From Acidimicrobiia bacterium UBA4744 (GTDB taxonomy: Bacteria; Actinomycetota; Acidimicrobiia; Spongiisociales; UBA4744): a DNA stretch of 15,777 bases. Below the pieces are notes generated by a model. That model saw nothing but the letters and a program-made list of their open reading frames with translations. It was not told the origin of the DNA and did not search any database. Location of the stretch: NCBI GenBank assembly GCA_002403855.1, contig DHIO01000015.1:1-15777 (forward strand), given 5' to 3'. The number at the start of each line of letters is the position of its first letter. The first letter of the stretch is position 1. Positions 7,559 to 14,296 of this stretch are shown here, one piece after another. The position numbers and the translations under genes were made by a program.

Positions 7559-8062
7559 AGGGACGAGGCGCCTGTCACCGGATGTGAACTTGTGGACCTT
7601 TCGCCGATCCGGCCCGCCCCGGCGCTGCAGCTCTGTGTGACAACAGGAAGTTGCTGGAGAGCTCGCAGAGCTTCCCATCCCCAGCCGCCGCCACGCCCGT
7701 GGGCACCATCACCGAGCCACCGGGGAGACCAGCCTGCGACGTGACGAAGGTGATCGCAAACCAGCGGTGGGAGTGCGGGGCGGGTCATGGCTCACGAGAC
7801 AGGGGCCGGCCGATCATTTGGATCTGTGGCCCAGGTCAATAGGCGCGACCTCGGCTGCGCACTCGCGCCGAGCAGACGAACCATTCACACCGCGATGGGG
7901 ATACGTCCCGCCCGCCGGAGGACGGCCGAGATACGAACCTGACAGCGGTACGAAGACGACCAAGAGGGTCGCCCGCCATTCGGCCACGTTCCCGACAGCA
8001 GGCGGGCATTCCGCAGAGCTCGGGCTAGGATCTCGGCCACCCAACCCCAGAGGAGTTTCGAC
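7559..8062. other. Intergenic region, nothing recognised
   Basis: 504 bp between the FAD oxidoreductase and the DUF1059 gene. Open frames here lack SD and show mixed codon bias; none resembles a known family. A CCGGAT/ATCCGG inverted pair (7578-7612) follows the oxidoreductase stop, and TAGGAT at 8026-8031 is a possible -10 for the next gene. Confidence 0.5.
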
Positions 8063-8242
8063 ATGTCGTTCGAGTTCGAATGCACCAACGTAGTACCAGG
8101 TTGTGAAGGCAAGGTCAGTGGCGAGACCGTCGAAGAGGTGCTGGGGAAAGCGGCCGAGCACGCCAAAGAGACCCATGGCCTCGCTCCACTCGACGAGGCG
8201 ACCGTCGACAAGGTGAAGGCCTCCATTGTCGCTGTGAGCTGA
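8063..8242 (+). CDS. DUF1059-family small metal-binding protein
   Basis: 59 residues: a short beta hairpin with Cys7 and Cys14 (FECTNVVPGCEGKVSG) followed by a helix with two His (AEHAKETHGL, His33 and His38) and a final helix DKVKASIVAVS. This Cys/Cys-His/His layout is typical of the DUF1059 mini-proteins, which are thought to be small metal-binding proteins; no role is established. The start is well supported by AGAGGAG at 8049-8055, 7 nt before ATG. TAGGAT (8026-8031) is a plausible -10 giving a leader of about 25 nt. It is an isolated gene with intergenic DNA on both sides. Confidence 0.85.
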   Translation: MSFEFECTNVVPGCEGKVSGETVEEVLGKAAEHAKETHGLAPLDEATVDKVKASIVAVS

Positions 8243-8494
8243 CCCGAAGATAGGCCGAGTAGCGCCCGCACGAAACGCACATCGACTCCGGACGCTGAGA
8301 CTGCGGGACAAGGGCTCGGATCGCGCACCAGCGAGCGCTTCCAGCGCGGGGCGGTGGGTGGTGGCGTAGGTCGGTGACGCGACTCGGAGAGGAGCCGCAA
8401 GCGTGGCTTCCGGTCGGCAACTCGGTATCCGGCAGTTTGTTCGATGGGTCCCGATCGGCGGCGACGAAGGCACCAAGCGGCCGTTGGTGGGCGG

Positions 8495-9664
8495 CTAGAA
8501 ACCGGACACCGGGCAGGGCCTATCGCCGGTCGGGACTTCCGAAATCACCACCGTGGAGACCTCGCCGGCGGCAACCTCCACATCAACCGAGCAGCTCCGT
8601 TCGATTGGCTCCGCCGGGGGGCCGCTCTGGTGCGGCCACCACTCCCCGGGGGTCGCCCAGAAGGTCACTTGATAGGAGCCGGGTTCGAACTTGGCCGCCT
8701 CATTCCACAGAAAGGCTCCTGACCACTTCAACGACTCGTACCCTTGATCCGGCGGGTCCTTCCCCCAGGCGGGCGGGTGTACGACATCCCGACCCGAAAA
8801 CGATTCGCTGTCGATGAGCGTCCAGAACGCCCCACCCACCAGCTCGTAGCCAGACCGAACGACTGCCAGCAACCGATATCCGTCCACACCCGACCAATCC
8901 TGCAGGGCAAGTTCGATGGTCCCAGTCGCATCACCCGGCCCGAGGGTGCAATGAGGGCTTCCTTCGCTCACGTCACCGAACCCGCCGGTTACCGTTACGG
9001 TGGTCGTCTTCCTGCCTTGGACCTCCACGAGGGTCCTGCAGCCGATCAGACCGACCCGGTCAACGGGAACTTGCCGTCTGTAGGGGATGAGCTTGCTCCC
9101 GAGCCACACCACGAGCGTGTAGGTGCCCGGTTGGACCGTGAGGACATCATGTCCCAGGTAGGGAAAAGGACCCTTTCCAGCGTCGGCGGGTTGACGAACA
9201 AGGCGGGTGGTCGAGAACGGGTCGCTGCCTACCCGAGCTGCAAACCCACCGAGGGCCGGGGCATCGGGATCGGACACCTCCACCCCTGTATAGAGGAACC
9301 CCGCCAATTGCCAACCCTCGGCATCCTCGACCCCGGTCACAGAAACCGTGACCGTCCCCTCCCCCGGCTCAACAGACACCGCCATCGTTGTCGTCGTCGG
9401 GGTAGTGGTCGTTGTAGTGGTCGCCGTGAAAACCGGCTGGGGCCGGGTATCGCCCGGACCGTCCTGTGCGCCAAACACTCCCAACCAGGCCAAACCCCCC
9501 AACGCCAACACCACCACCCCCGCCGGCAGCCCCTTTCGGCTGGGACGCCCTCCACCACCCTGCGGAAAACCATCGGCGGTCACCAACTCGGGAACCTTCC
9601 GGCGCGGACTACGGTTACCTTCCACCAAGCGCAACACCTCTTGCTCACACCATCCTCGGTGCAC
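8495..9664 (-). CDS. Membrane-anchored Thr-rich protein with two tandem extracytoplasmic domains
   Basis: 389 residues from GTG 9664. About 45 cytoplasmic residues (Arg-rich, with CEQEVLRLVEGN) precede one transmembrane helix (VVVLALGGLAWLGVFGA). Then comes a Thr-rich linker around PVFTATTTTTTTPTTTT, and the rest is exported. The exported part looks like an internal duplication: both copies run from a beta strand with Tyr-x-G or Gly-Tyr, through DPFSTTRLV / ESFSGRDVV, to PGTYTLVVWLG / PGSYQVTFWAT, then IGCRTLVEV / RSCSVDVEV and TVTVTG / TVVISEV. I do not recognise the domain; similar Thr-linker proteins are frequent in Acidimicrobiia. Start options are GTG 9664 (GGGA 4 nt upstream) or GTG 9637. 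It is divergent from the truncated sigma factor gene, so an anti-sigma-like role is conceivable, but no ZAS or other anti-sigma motif is visible. Confidence 0.75.
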   Translation of the reverse strand: MHRGWCEQEVLRLVEGNRSPRRKVPELVTADGFPQGGGGRPSRKGLPAGVVVLALGGLAWLGVFGAQDGPGDTRPQPVFTATTTTTTTPTTTTMAVSVEPGEGTVTVSVTGVEDAEGWQLAGFLYTGVEVSDPDAPALGGFAARVGSDPFSTTRLVRQPADAGKGPFPYLGHDVLTVQPGTYTLVVWLGSKLIPYRRQVPVDRVGLIGCRTLVEVQGRKTTTVTVTGGFGDVSEGSPHCTLGPGDATGTIELALQDWSGVDGYRLLAVVRSGYELVGGAFWTLIDSESFSGRDVVHPPAWGKDPPDQGYESLKWSGAFLWNEAAKFEPGSYQVTFWATPGEWWPHQSGPPAEPIERSCSVDVEVAAGEVSTVVISEVPTGDRPCPVSGF

Positions 9665-9911
9665 TACATCCCAAGGTAGAAAGGTTATCGACCTGGGAAG
9701 GATGGTGGCCACCGACATCATGGAACCGGCCGGGCCGGGCCCTACCAGGCCAGGACGCTGACGGGCGGGTTGGGTGGGCAAGAGTTGTCCACTGTTCCCC
9801 CCTGATGGGAGTCTGTTTCGTCAGTTCAAATGGTTGGTAGACGATGGGAATGACTGCCACACAATGCCCTTCTACGGCGTCTTGTTCAGTGAGAGGACGG
9901 GAAGGCGCATC

Positions 9912-10118
9912 GTGAGGCACGGTTGTGGTCCCAATGCGGATGATCGGGAGTTGATCCATGACCTGTATCCGTCGCTGCGGAGACTTGCGGCGGTGGTCGG
10001 ACCAGCCGATGTCGAACCGGACGACCTGGTCCAGGAGGCGCTGCTACGGTCCTTCGCCGGGTTCACCATGCACCTCCGCAGGTATGCCGAAGGGTGCGAC
10101 AGATCACCCAACTGTTGA
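9912..10118 (+). pseudogene. Truncated ECF sigma-70 factor (region 2 only)
   Basis: 68 codons from GTG 9912 (GGGAAGG upstream, 6-nt spacing). Residues 13-46 read as sigma-70 region 2: ELIHDLYPSLRRLAAVVG, then DVEPDDLVQEALLR, where D/E-D-L-V-Q-E is the core-binding helix. A complete ECF factor needs about 170 residues with regions 2.4 and 4; here homology ends at ALLR and the frame stops 22 codons later, so it cannot be a working sigma factor. On the opposite strand immediately after the break (10046-10111) the reading HPSAYLRRCMVN-x-AKDR resembles the piece that should follow in an ECF factor, hinting at a small inversion. No region 4 is seen downstream. It may be a degraded gene. Confidence 0.6.
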
Positions 10119-10162
10119 CGTCGCGGCCGACCCGACGAACGGTGATGTCCCTCCTACTCGCT

Positions 10163-10465
10163 CTAACAGATGAACCCGTTGGGCGGCTCCGCCCTGGGTC
10201 TGCTTCGAGCGCCGTGGTTGCCTCGACGATCGGTTCCCCTTGCGTCGGTGCCTTCCGCATCAAGGGGGGTTGCCGCCCTCGCACGAGAACGGCCTTCCCT
10301 AGATCGAGTCGCTGCAAAGACGGCAGCGACCGCCACCAGACCCACCACAATCCCAATGAGTATCGACGGGTGCTGTGGGACCCCGACGTAGCTGATGAGG
10401 ACGCCGGTCACAATTGCCTCAGTTATCGCCCCGATCACCAGGGCGAGAAGAAAACGGCCCAACAC
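10163..10465 (-). CDS. Small two-helix membrane protein
   Basis: 100 residues from GTG 10465, with GGGAG 6 nt upstream (GGGAGAAACCC before GTG). Helix 1 (FLLALVIGAITEAIVTGVLI, about 5-24) and helix 2 (ILIGIVVGLVAVAAVFAA, about 35-52) are separated by a short loop (SYVGVPQHPS). A long Arg-, Gly- and Asp-rich tail (RSREGRSRARAA onward), probably cytoplasmic, fills the second half. No family recognised. Codon use in the helices is GC-biased as for real genes, while the tail is looser and could reflect drift. It is convergent with the sigma fragment, with its stop 45 bp from that fragment's end, and divergent from VapBC. Confidence 0.65.
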   Translation of the reverse strand: MLGRFLLALVIGAITEAIVTGVLISYVGVPQHPSILIGIVVGLVAVAAVFAATRSREGRSRARAATPLDAEGTDARGTDRRGNHGARSRPRAEPPNGFIC

Positions 10466-10711
10466 GGGTTTCTCCCATTCCCACCGCTTGGAACCAAGCG
10501 GGTGGACCCCGTCTCTACTTACAAGCTACAAGAGCCGACGTCTCTCATGCAGAGAAGATGCCTCGGAGCTAGGGTCGCGGACCGGGACCGCGGATCCGGT
10601 TCTTCGTCAGACGACCACCACATCGGACGGGCGCTCGCCTGGACCAACGCCTCCCTCGGCGGACCGTCCTGGCGAGCCCCTTCGCGTGAAAGTGCAAACA
10701 GGAATACTATG

Positions 10712-10740
10712 TAGGCAACGTAACAGTAGCTATGTATAAT
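10712..10740 (+). promoter_or_regulatory. Promoter of vapBC, probable leaderless transcript
   Basis: A consensus -10 TATAAT (10735-10740) lies 17 bp after TAGGCA (10712-10717, 4 of 6 to TTGACA). A start 7 nt after the -10 falls on the G of GTG 10747, so the mRNA would begin at the antitoxin start codon. CTATGTA occurs at 10707-10713 and 10730-10736, flanking and overlapping the promoter elements, as expected for an autorepressor operator. Confidence 0.65.
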
Positions 10741-10746
10741 GACGAC

Positions 10747-10977
10747 GTGAAAACCATCACTATTACGATCCCCGACGAGCTCGACGCCGAAGCCGCAGCC
10801 GAAGCGAAGCGCCGGGGCATTTCCAAGTCTGAGCTGATCCGCCGCGGGCTGGCAACCCTCCTCCCCGACTATGACACCCAATCGGCGGAGGATCCGTGGC
10901 ACGAGCTAGCCGGTTTCGCGAGCAAGGGAGCCATGGCAGAGCCGGGCGAGATCGACCGGGTGGTCTACGACTTGTGA
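10747..10977 (+). CDS. vapB: VapB-type ribbon-helix-helix antitoxin
   Basis: 76 residues from GTG 10747. The N-terminal strand KTITITIPDEL and helices DAEAAAEAKRRGISKSELIRRGLATLL form a complete ribbon-helix-helix (CopG/MetJ-like) DNA-binding domain. The C-terminal half, DPWHELAGFASKGAM-x-EPGEIDRVVYD, is the acidic tail that would wrap around and inhibit the PIN-domain toxin. It should neutralise VapC and repress its own operon. I prefer GTG 10747 to ATG 10732 because the upstream ATG overlaps a perfect TATAAT box and has no SD, whereas GTG sits at the expected transcription start and begins right at the conserved strand. The stop overlaps the toxin start by 4 nt (GTGA). Confidence 0.88.
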   Translation: MKTITITIPDELDAEAAAEAKRRGISKSELIRRGLATLLPDYDTQSAEDPWHELAGFASKGAMAEPGEIDRVVYDL

Positions 10978-11435
10978 AGTTCGCCGACACCAGCTGGTGG
11001 GTTGCCTGGTCCCTCCCCGGCGATCGACGACATCCCGACGCCTTGGCGTTGCTCACTCATCTTGGGCCTGCCGAACAGGCGCTCACCACCAATCTCGTTG
11101 TCGGAGAGACCTGGACGTTTCTCCGTCGCAAAGATGGTCACTCGACGGCGCTTGCGTTTCTCGACCGTATCGACGCTCTTCAACAGCAGTCCAAACTCGC
11201 CGTCCACTGGATCACGATCGACCAAGAGAGAAAGGCGTGGGCCTGGTTGCGGAAGCACGACGAAAGGGCCTACTCGTTTGTCGACGCGACCAGCTTCCAG
11301 GTGATGCGCGACCGCCGCCTTCGCGAAGCGCTTGCGTTTGACCAGGACTTCGCAGCCGCCGGCTTCGTCGAGCTACGCCCATTGTCCACTCCTCAAAGTG
11401 ATGCCGTGAAGAGCGGGAGCCCGATCGACGGTTGA
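10974..11435 (+). CDS. vapC: VapC-type PIN-domain ribonuclease toxin
   Basis: 153 residues from GTG 10974, overlapping vapB by 4 nt, so expression is coupled. PIN-domain acidic residues are all present: Asp5 (FADTSWW), Glu45 (VVGETWTFL), Asp104 (YSFVDATSFQVM) and Asp123 with Asp125 (AFDQDF), forming the Mg2+/Mn2+ site of an RNase H-like fold. VapC toxins cut tRNA, rRNA or mRNA, and the target cannot be read from the sequence. Catalytic residues are intact and length is normal for the family, so the toxin looks functional. The last ~12 residues (TPQSDAVKSGSPIDG region) are polar and outside the usual fold. An earlier in-frame start would extend into vapB and is not supported. The module lies about 270 bp from a tRNA integration scar. 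Confidence 0.92.
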   Translation: MKFADTSWWVAWSLPGDRRHPDALALLTHLGPAEQALTTNLVVGETWTFLRRKDGHSTALAFLDRIDALQQQSKLAVHWITIDQERKAWAWLRKHDERAYSFVDATSFQVMRDRRLREALAFDQDFAAAGFVELRPLSTPQSDAVKSGSPIDG

Positions 11436-11609
11436 CAGCACCCATCTTTGCCGATCGGCCCTGGTGCCAGGTGACGACTGTGCCGGTGGTGTGGAGCCGA
11501 ATCCACTGTCGCCCAACAACCGGAACCGCATCCCACACCTGGAACACACCAACCGGAGCCACAATGTCCATCATGAACCGAAACAGGACACGAAGGAACA
11601 CACAACAAA

Positions 11610-11629
11610 TCGCGTCCTATTCGCGTCCT
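11610..11629. repeat. Tandem 9-mer repeat with 11-bp period
   Basis: TCGCGTCCT occurs at 11610-11618 and 11621-11629, separated by AT. The 11-bp period places both on one face of the helix. It lies about 75 bp from the tRNA fragment. Confidence 0.5.
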
Positions 11630-11671
11630 GAGCCTGTCCACGACCCCGTTGTCGAGCTCTCCCGAGCGCGC

Positions 11672-11698
11672 AGAAACCCCCGCTGAGCAGGGGTTTCT
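11672..11698 (-). terminator. Stem-loop downstream of the tRNA-Val fragment
   Basis: AGAAACCCC (11672-11680) and GGGGTTTCT (11690-11698) are perfect reverse complements with a 9-nt loop. On the minus strand it begins 5 nt after the tRNA 3' end, the position of a tRNA terminator, and the 3' arm ends TTTCT. Confidence 0.6.
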
Positions 11699-11703
11699 CT
11701 TCG

Positions 11704-11750
11704 TGGGCGTTGACGGGCTCGAACCGCCGACCTCTGCCTCGTAAGGGCAG
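11704..11750 (-). tRNA. 3' half of tRNA-Val(TAC), probable attachment-site remnant
   Basis: Read on the minus strand: anticodon stem CTGCC (11750-11746), loop CTTACGA with anticodon TAC (11743-11741), stem GGCAG, variable AGGTC, T-arm GGCGG-TTCGAGC-CCGTC, acceptor 3' strand AACGCCC and discriminator A (11704). The T-stem and anticodon stem pair correctly and the arrangement matches bacterial tRNA-Val(TAC). No CCA is encoded. The 5' half is absent: the DNA before 11750 (minus) has no GGGCGTT acceptor strand or D-arm. A fragment running exactly from the anticodon arm to the 3' end is what tyrosine recombinases duplicate when they integrate into tRNA genes, so this is best read as the distal att site and not a working tRNA. 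Confidence 0.75.
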
Positions 11751-11760
11751 ATTGGCCTGG

Positions 11761-11811
11761 TTCCGCTACCTGCGGAAACACTCAGAAACCGCCTTTGAGC
11801 AGGCGTTTCTG
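11761..11811. repeat. Two adjacent stem-loops, one a copy of the tRNA terminator
   Basis: TTCCGC/GCGGAA (11761-11777, 5-nt loop) is followed by CAGAAACCGCCT/AGGCGTTTCTG (11783-11811, one bulged C). The second closely resembles the hairpin at 11672-11698: the same AGAAAC/GTTTCT outer stem and TGAGC in the loop. Confidence 0.55.
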
Positions 11812-12000
11812 TTCCCAGCGGTTCCCGCCGTTTCCCCCAGTTTCCCGATGGTCTGTGGGGTTGGCGTGGGGTTGGAGCCACCGGCTGGGCTTCTCCTCCG
11901 TTTTGGTGGTCGCAACACTCGACAGCCCACCGCCCTCCCAGGCCGTCCTGGCAATTTCTGCCCTGGTCGTGGCCACGGCCGAACGGATCACGCTGGCCCC

Positions 12001-12090
12001 ATGAGCGGACCGGCGGCCAGGCTGCGGATCAGGCTCAACGCCGAGCGGCTACGGCAATCGGACGTGGCGGAATCGCTAGCAAGAAGATGA
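12001..12090 (+). pseudogene. HTH-like stub (first helices of a helix-turn-helix)
   Basis: 29 codons, rich in Arg and Leu: RLRIRLNAERLRQSDVAESLARR resembles the first helix and start of the turn of a Cro/CI-type HTH (R-x-L-x-x-ERLRQSDVAESL), but the frame stops before the recognition helix. The ATG shares its TGA with an upstream open frame (ATGA) and its own TGA overlaps the next ATG (12087). No SD. It may be the remnant of an excisionase or repressor of the integrated element; the resemblance is short and could be chance. Confidence 0.3.
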
Positions 12091-12185
12091 TCGCCATGAT
12101 CGCCGCGGCCATCATCATGGTGGCGGCCGTCGTCGTAGTGATCGGCCTCGACGTCGCCGACTGGCAACAACGACCGGTCGGAGTT
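12087..12185 (+). other. Possible short membrane peptide before the DUF6998 gene
   Basis: The frame opening at ATG 12087 encodes one hydrophobic helix (MIAAAIIMVAAVVVVIGLDV) then a polar segment (ADWQQRPVGVEEEQL). It has GC-rich third positions up to about 12170, after which it runs antiphase through the downstream gene. It may be a real small membrane peptide or the leader of a frameshifted larger protein. No SD; the start shares ATGA with the HTH-like stub. Confidence 0.3.
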
Positions 12186-12633
12186 GAGGAGGAGCAACTC
12201 AGAGCAGACCACCCGACTGATCCAGGACCCGCACGGGATCGTCGCCGACCTGGAGGAGATCGCCCCGGGACGGAGGTTCACCCCGGACGGGCATGTGGTC
12301 GACACCATCGGCGAGGTGGTCGCCGGACTGGAGCTGATGCCCGCCTCCACCGAGGGTTACGACGCCGTCGCACCCGACGGCCGGACGGTGGCGATCAAAA
12401 CGACCCAGCGCACCTCTGTGGCCGTACAAGCCGACGTGGAGGTCCCCGACCATCTGATCGTGCTCAGGATCGAACCCGGCGGGACGGTGAAGGTGGTCTA
12501 CAACGGTCCGGCCGTCCCGGCCTGGGACCTGGCCGGGACCCCGCAGAAGAACGGGCAGCGGCGGATCAGCCTCACCCGGTTGGACGCCCTGATGGCAAGG
12601 ACACCGCTATCGGATCGGCTCGACGAGCGGTAG
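12184..12633 (+). CDS. DUF6998-like protein, possible PD-(D/E)XK nuclease fold
   Basis: 149 residues from TTG 12184. The segment IVADLEEIAPGRRFTPDGH (19-37), IGEVVAGLELMPASTEGYD (42-60), APDGRTVAIKTTQ (63-75) and VYNGPAVPAWDLAGTPQKNG is what I recall of DUF6998 proteins. Glu in GEV, Asp in GYDAV and Lys in IKTTQ are placed as in the E...D...x-K active site of PD-(D/E)XK enzymes, so a nuclease-like fold is plausible. Many members stand alone and are uncharacterised. Start is uncertain: TTG 12184 has GGAG directly before it but poor spacing, and AGGAGG overlaps the start region. It sits just inside the probable tRNA-Val-integrated element. No methyltransferase is nearby, so a restriction role is unsupported. 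Confidence 0.6.
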   Translation: MRRSNSEQTTRLIQDPHGIVADLEEIAPGRRFTPDGHVVDTIGEVVAGLELMPASTEGYDAVAPDGRTVAIKTTQRTSVAVQADVEVPDHLIVLRIEPGGTVKVVYNGPAVPAWDLAGTPQKNGQRRISLTRLDALMARTPLSDRLDER

Positions 12634-12743
12634 CTCCCATTCGCTCGGCGTCACCCTGAATTGCCCACCCCGGCATCGGCCACGATCTCCTCGATGCGTT
12701 CCAATGAGCTGTCAGGCGGGCGATGCCCGCTGCCATCGTCAAC

Positions 12744-13029
12744 TCAAGCGCTTGGTAAACCGCCTAGCCGAATGTCGATCCATGCGTCGACGACCTCCTG
12801 TGGCTCCCAGATCGCGGGATTCAACTCCCTACGATCGGACTGTCTGAGTCTGTTGTACGGTCGTGGCCCCGTGGGATAGCCAGGTTTTGGCATCTTCTGG
12901 ATTCCCAACCGTCTGAGGACGTCACGCTTGGGATGATTCAGCCGATCAAGCGCATCGCTTCCGACCGCGCACCCCCTTCCACTCGTCGTCTGTAAGCGGT
13001 GGGACCTTGTCAGCTTTTGGGATTCTCAT
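12744..13029 (-). pseudogene. Small unknown gene interrupted by a frameshift
   Basis: ATG 13029 opens MRIPKADKVPPLTDDEWKG-VRGRKR and stops at 12946, but an overlapping frame carries on without a start through SDALDRLNHPKRDVLRRLG, MPKPGYPTGPRPYNRLRQSD and NPAIWEPQEVVDAWIDIRLGG to a stop at 12744. Joining them near 12955-12975 needs a one-base shift and gives about 94 residues with good codon bias and one Trp-rich C-terminus. The start overlaps an upstream stop as ATGA (13026-13029), implying a two-gene unit whose first gene may be the frame ending ETDIPENSLE (stop at 13026). I do not recognise the family; PPLTDDEW is reminiscent of antitoxin N-termini, but that is weak. Cause could be decay or an assembly indel. 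Confidence 0.45.
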
Positions 13030-13243
13030 TCCAGGCTGTTTTCAGGAATGTCTGTTTCCGGGTCGGTCCCAAGACGACCGGCGACCCCCAATCCCATATC
13101 TCCTTCAAGGTCGATCACGAACTCTTTCCCACCCCGACGCGCTTTCCGAAATCCCGCGGACGGCGACAGGCAAAACCTTCCTAATTGCTCGGCCCGCGCC
13201 GGGCGCCCGAGCGAGTCGGCAGGTAGCGATGTAGGCTCCACCC

Positions 13244-14086
13244 GTGACTGTTGCAGGCTGGTTGCGAGCCTTCCGTGACAAACACCGCGACGACGGCAGT
13301 TCTCTGGTTGCGGCGGGGGTCGCCTTCTACGGTGCCTTGGCGGTCATTCCCGCCTCGGTGATCGCCGTGTCGATGTACGGAATCTTCACGAGCTCGATCG
13401 AGGCGGAAGCCCATGTGGAAGCTCTACTCGAGATCTTGCCGGAGACCACAGCGCGGACCTTGGAGGCCCAGATCCACCCCCTCGCCGACTTGTCGCACTT
13501 CCATCTCACGCTTGGTCTAGTGGGGTCTGTCGTTGCACTGCTTTGGACCGCCTCGAATGCCTCTCGAGCGATGGTACGTGCCATATGCATCGCCTACGGG
13601 CAACGAGACCTCCGCAGCCCCCTGGAAGCTCGCCTCGCGGCGCTGGGACTCACCATCCTCGTGATCACCATCGCCACCGTGGCTGTGGCTGTAGTCGCGG
13701 CGGTCCCGGTGTGGCTGAGCTTCCTCGACCCGGACCACGTCATCGTGAATTTCGGCAACCTCCGATGGGGTCTCATCGCGGTCCTCGTCGGCGGAGGCAT
13801 CACGGCGCTCTACCGCGTCGCTCCTCCCTCGCGACCCAAAACGTGGAGGGGCGTGCTGCCGGGCGCACTGATCGCCACCGGACTGTGGATGGCCATCTCG
13901 CTTGGATTCTCCGTGTACGTCTCTTCATTCGGTCGCTACAACCAGACCTACGGGGCGCTGGGTGCCGGCGCTGTCCTAATGCTGTGGTTGTGGCTTTCGT
14001 CGCTCATTGTGATCTCCGGCGCTCAGATCAACGTGCTCCGGGCATCAATTGAAGACGTAGCCTCATCGACCTCTGCCGGGCCATGA
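13244..14086 (+). CDS. YihY/BrkB (UPF0761) family inner-membrane protein
   Basis: 280 residues, normal for the family. A short cytoplasmic start (AGWLRAFRDKHRDDG) is followed by LVAAGVAFYGALAVIPASVIAVSMYGIF, the family-typical first helix with A-x-x-FY-x-L-x-x-IP. Five more hydrophobic segments follow: about 87-108, 128-158, 170-190, 205-230 and 238-262. YNQTYGALGA and LWLWLSSLIVISGAQIN are conserved signatures. Function is unknown; the old names BrkB and ribonuclease BN do not reflect an established activity. Start GTG 13244 has no SD but lies 7 nt after TAGGCT (13232-13237), suggesting a leaderless transcript. It is the only full-length, undamaged gene in the 12-15.2 kb region. Confidence 0.9.
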   Translation: MTVAGWLRAFRDKHRDDGSSLVAAGVAFYGALAVIPASVIAVSMYGIFTSSIEAEAHVEALLEILPETTARTLEAQIHPLADLSHFHLTLGLVGSVVALLWTASNASRAMVRAICIAYGQRDLRSPLEARLAALGLTILVITIATVAVAVVAAVPVWLSFLDPDHVIVNFGNLRWGLIAVLVGGGITALYRVAPPSRPKTWRGVLPGALIATGLWMAISLGFSVYVSSFGRYNQTYGALGAGAVLMLWLWLSSLIVISGAQINVLRASIEDVASSTSAGP

Positions 14087-14296
14087 GAAGGTCATGGATG
14101 CCAGGGGGAAGTCCTCACCAACCCGAGCAACCGCTTGACAGCCGGCGAACGTTCCCATGTGGCCCGCTTGGGGTGCCTCACGAACGCTCTATTCCATGGC
14201 TTCCCCGCAGCCGTTTGTTGAGAAACCGGTGATTCGCCACCGGGGGCCTCCTTCGGTGGTTGACTGCATGGGAGGACTCGGCGACGTTCAAGAACG

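Noticed and set aside
7814..8476. Minus-strand open frame covering the DUF1059 gene
   Set aside because: No SD or domain; the short plus-strand gene has SD and conserved Cys/His.
11704..11800. Complete tRNA-Val gene
   Set aside because: No D-arm or GGGCGTT acceptor strand upstream; only the 3' half folds.
11393..11881. Minus-strand open frame containing EAEVGGSSPSTPT
   Set aside because: Typical false protein from translating a tRNA; it is the tRNA-Val fragment and its terminator.
14130..14160. TTGACA -35 element at about 14132 before the SNase remnant
   Set aside because: No acceptable -10 at 16-19 bp spacing.
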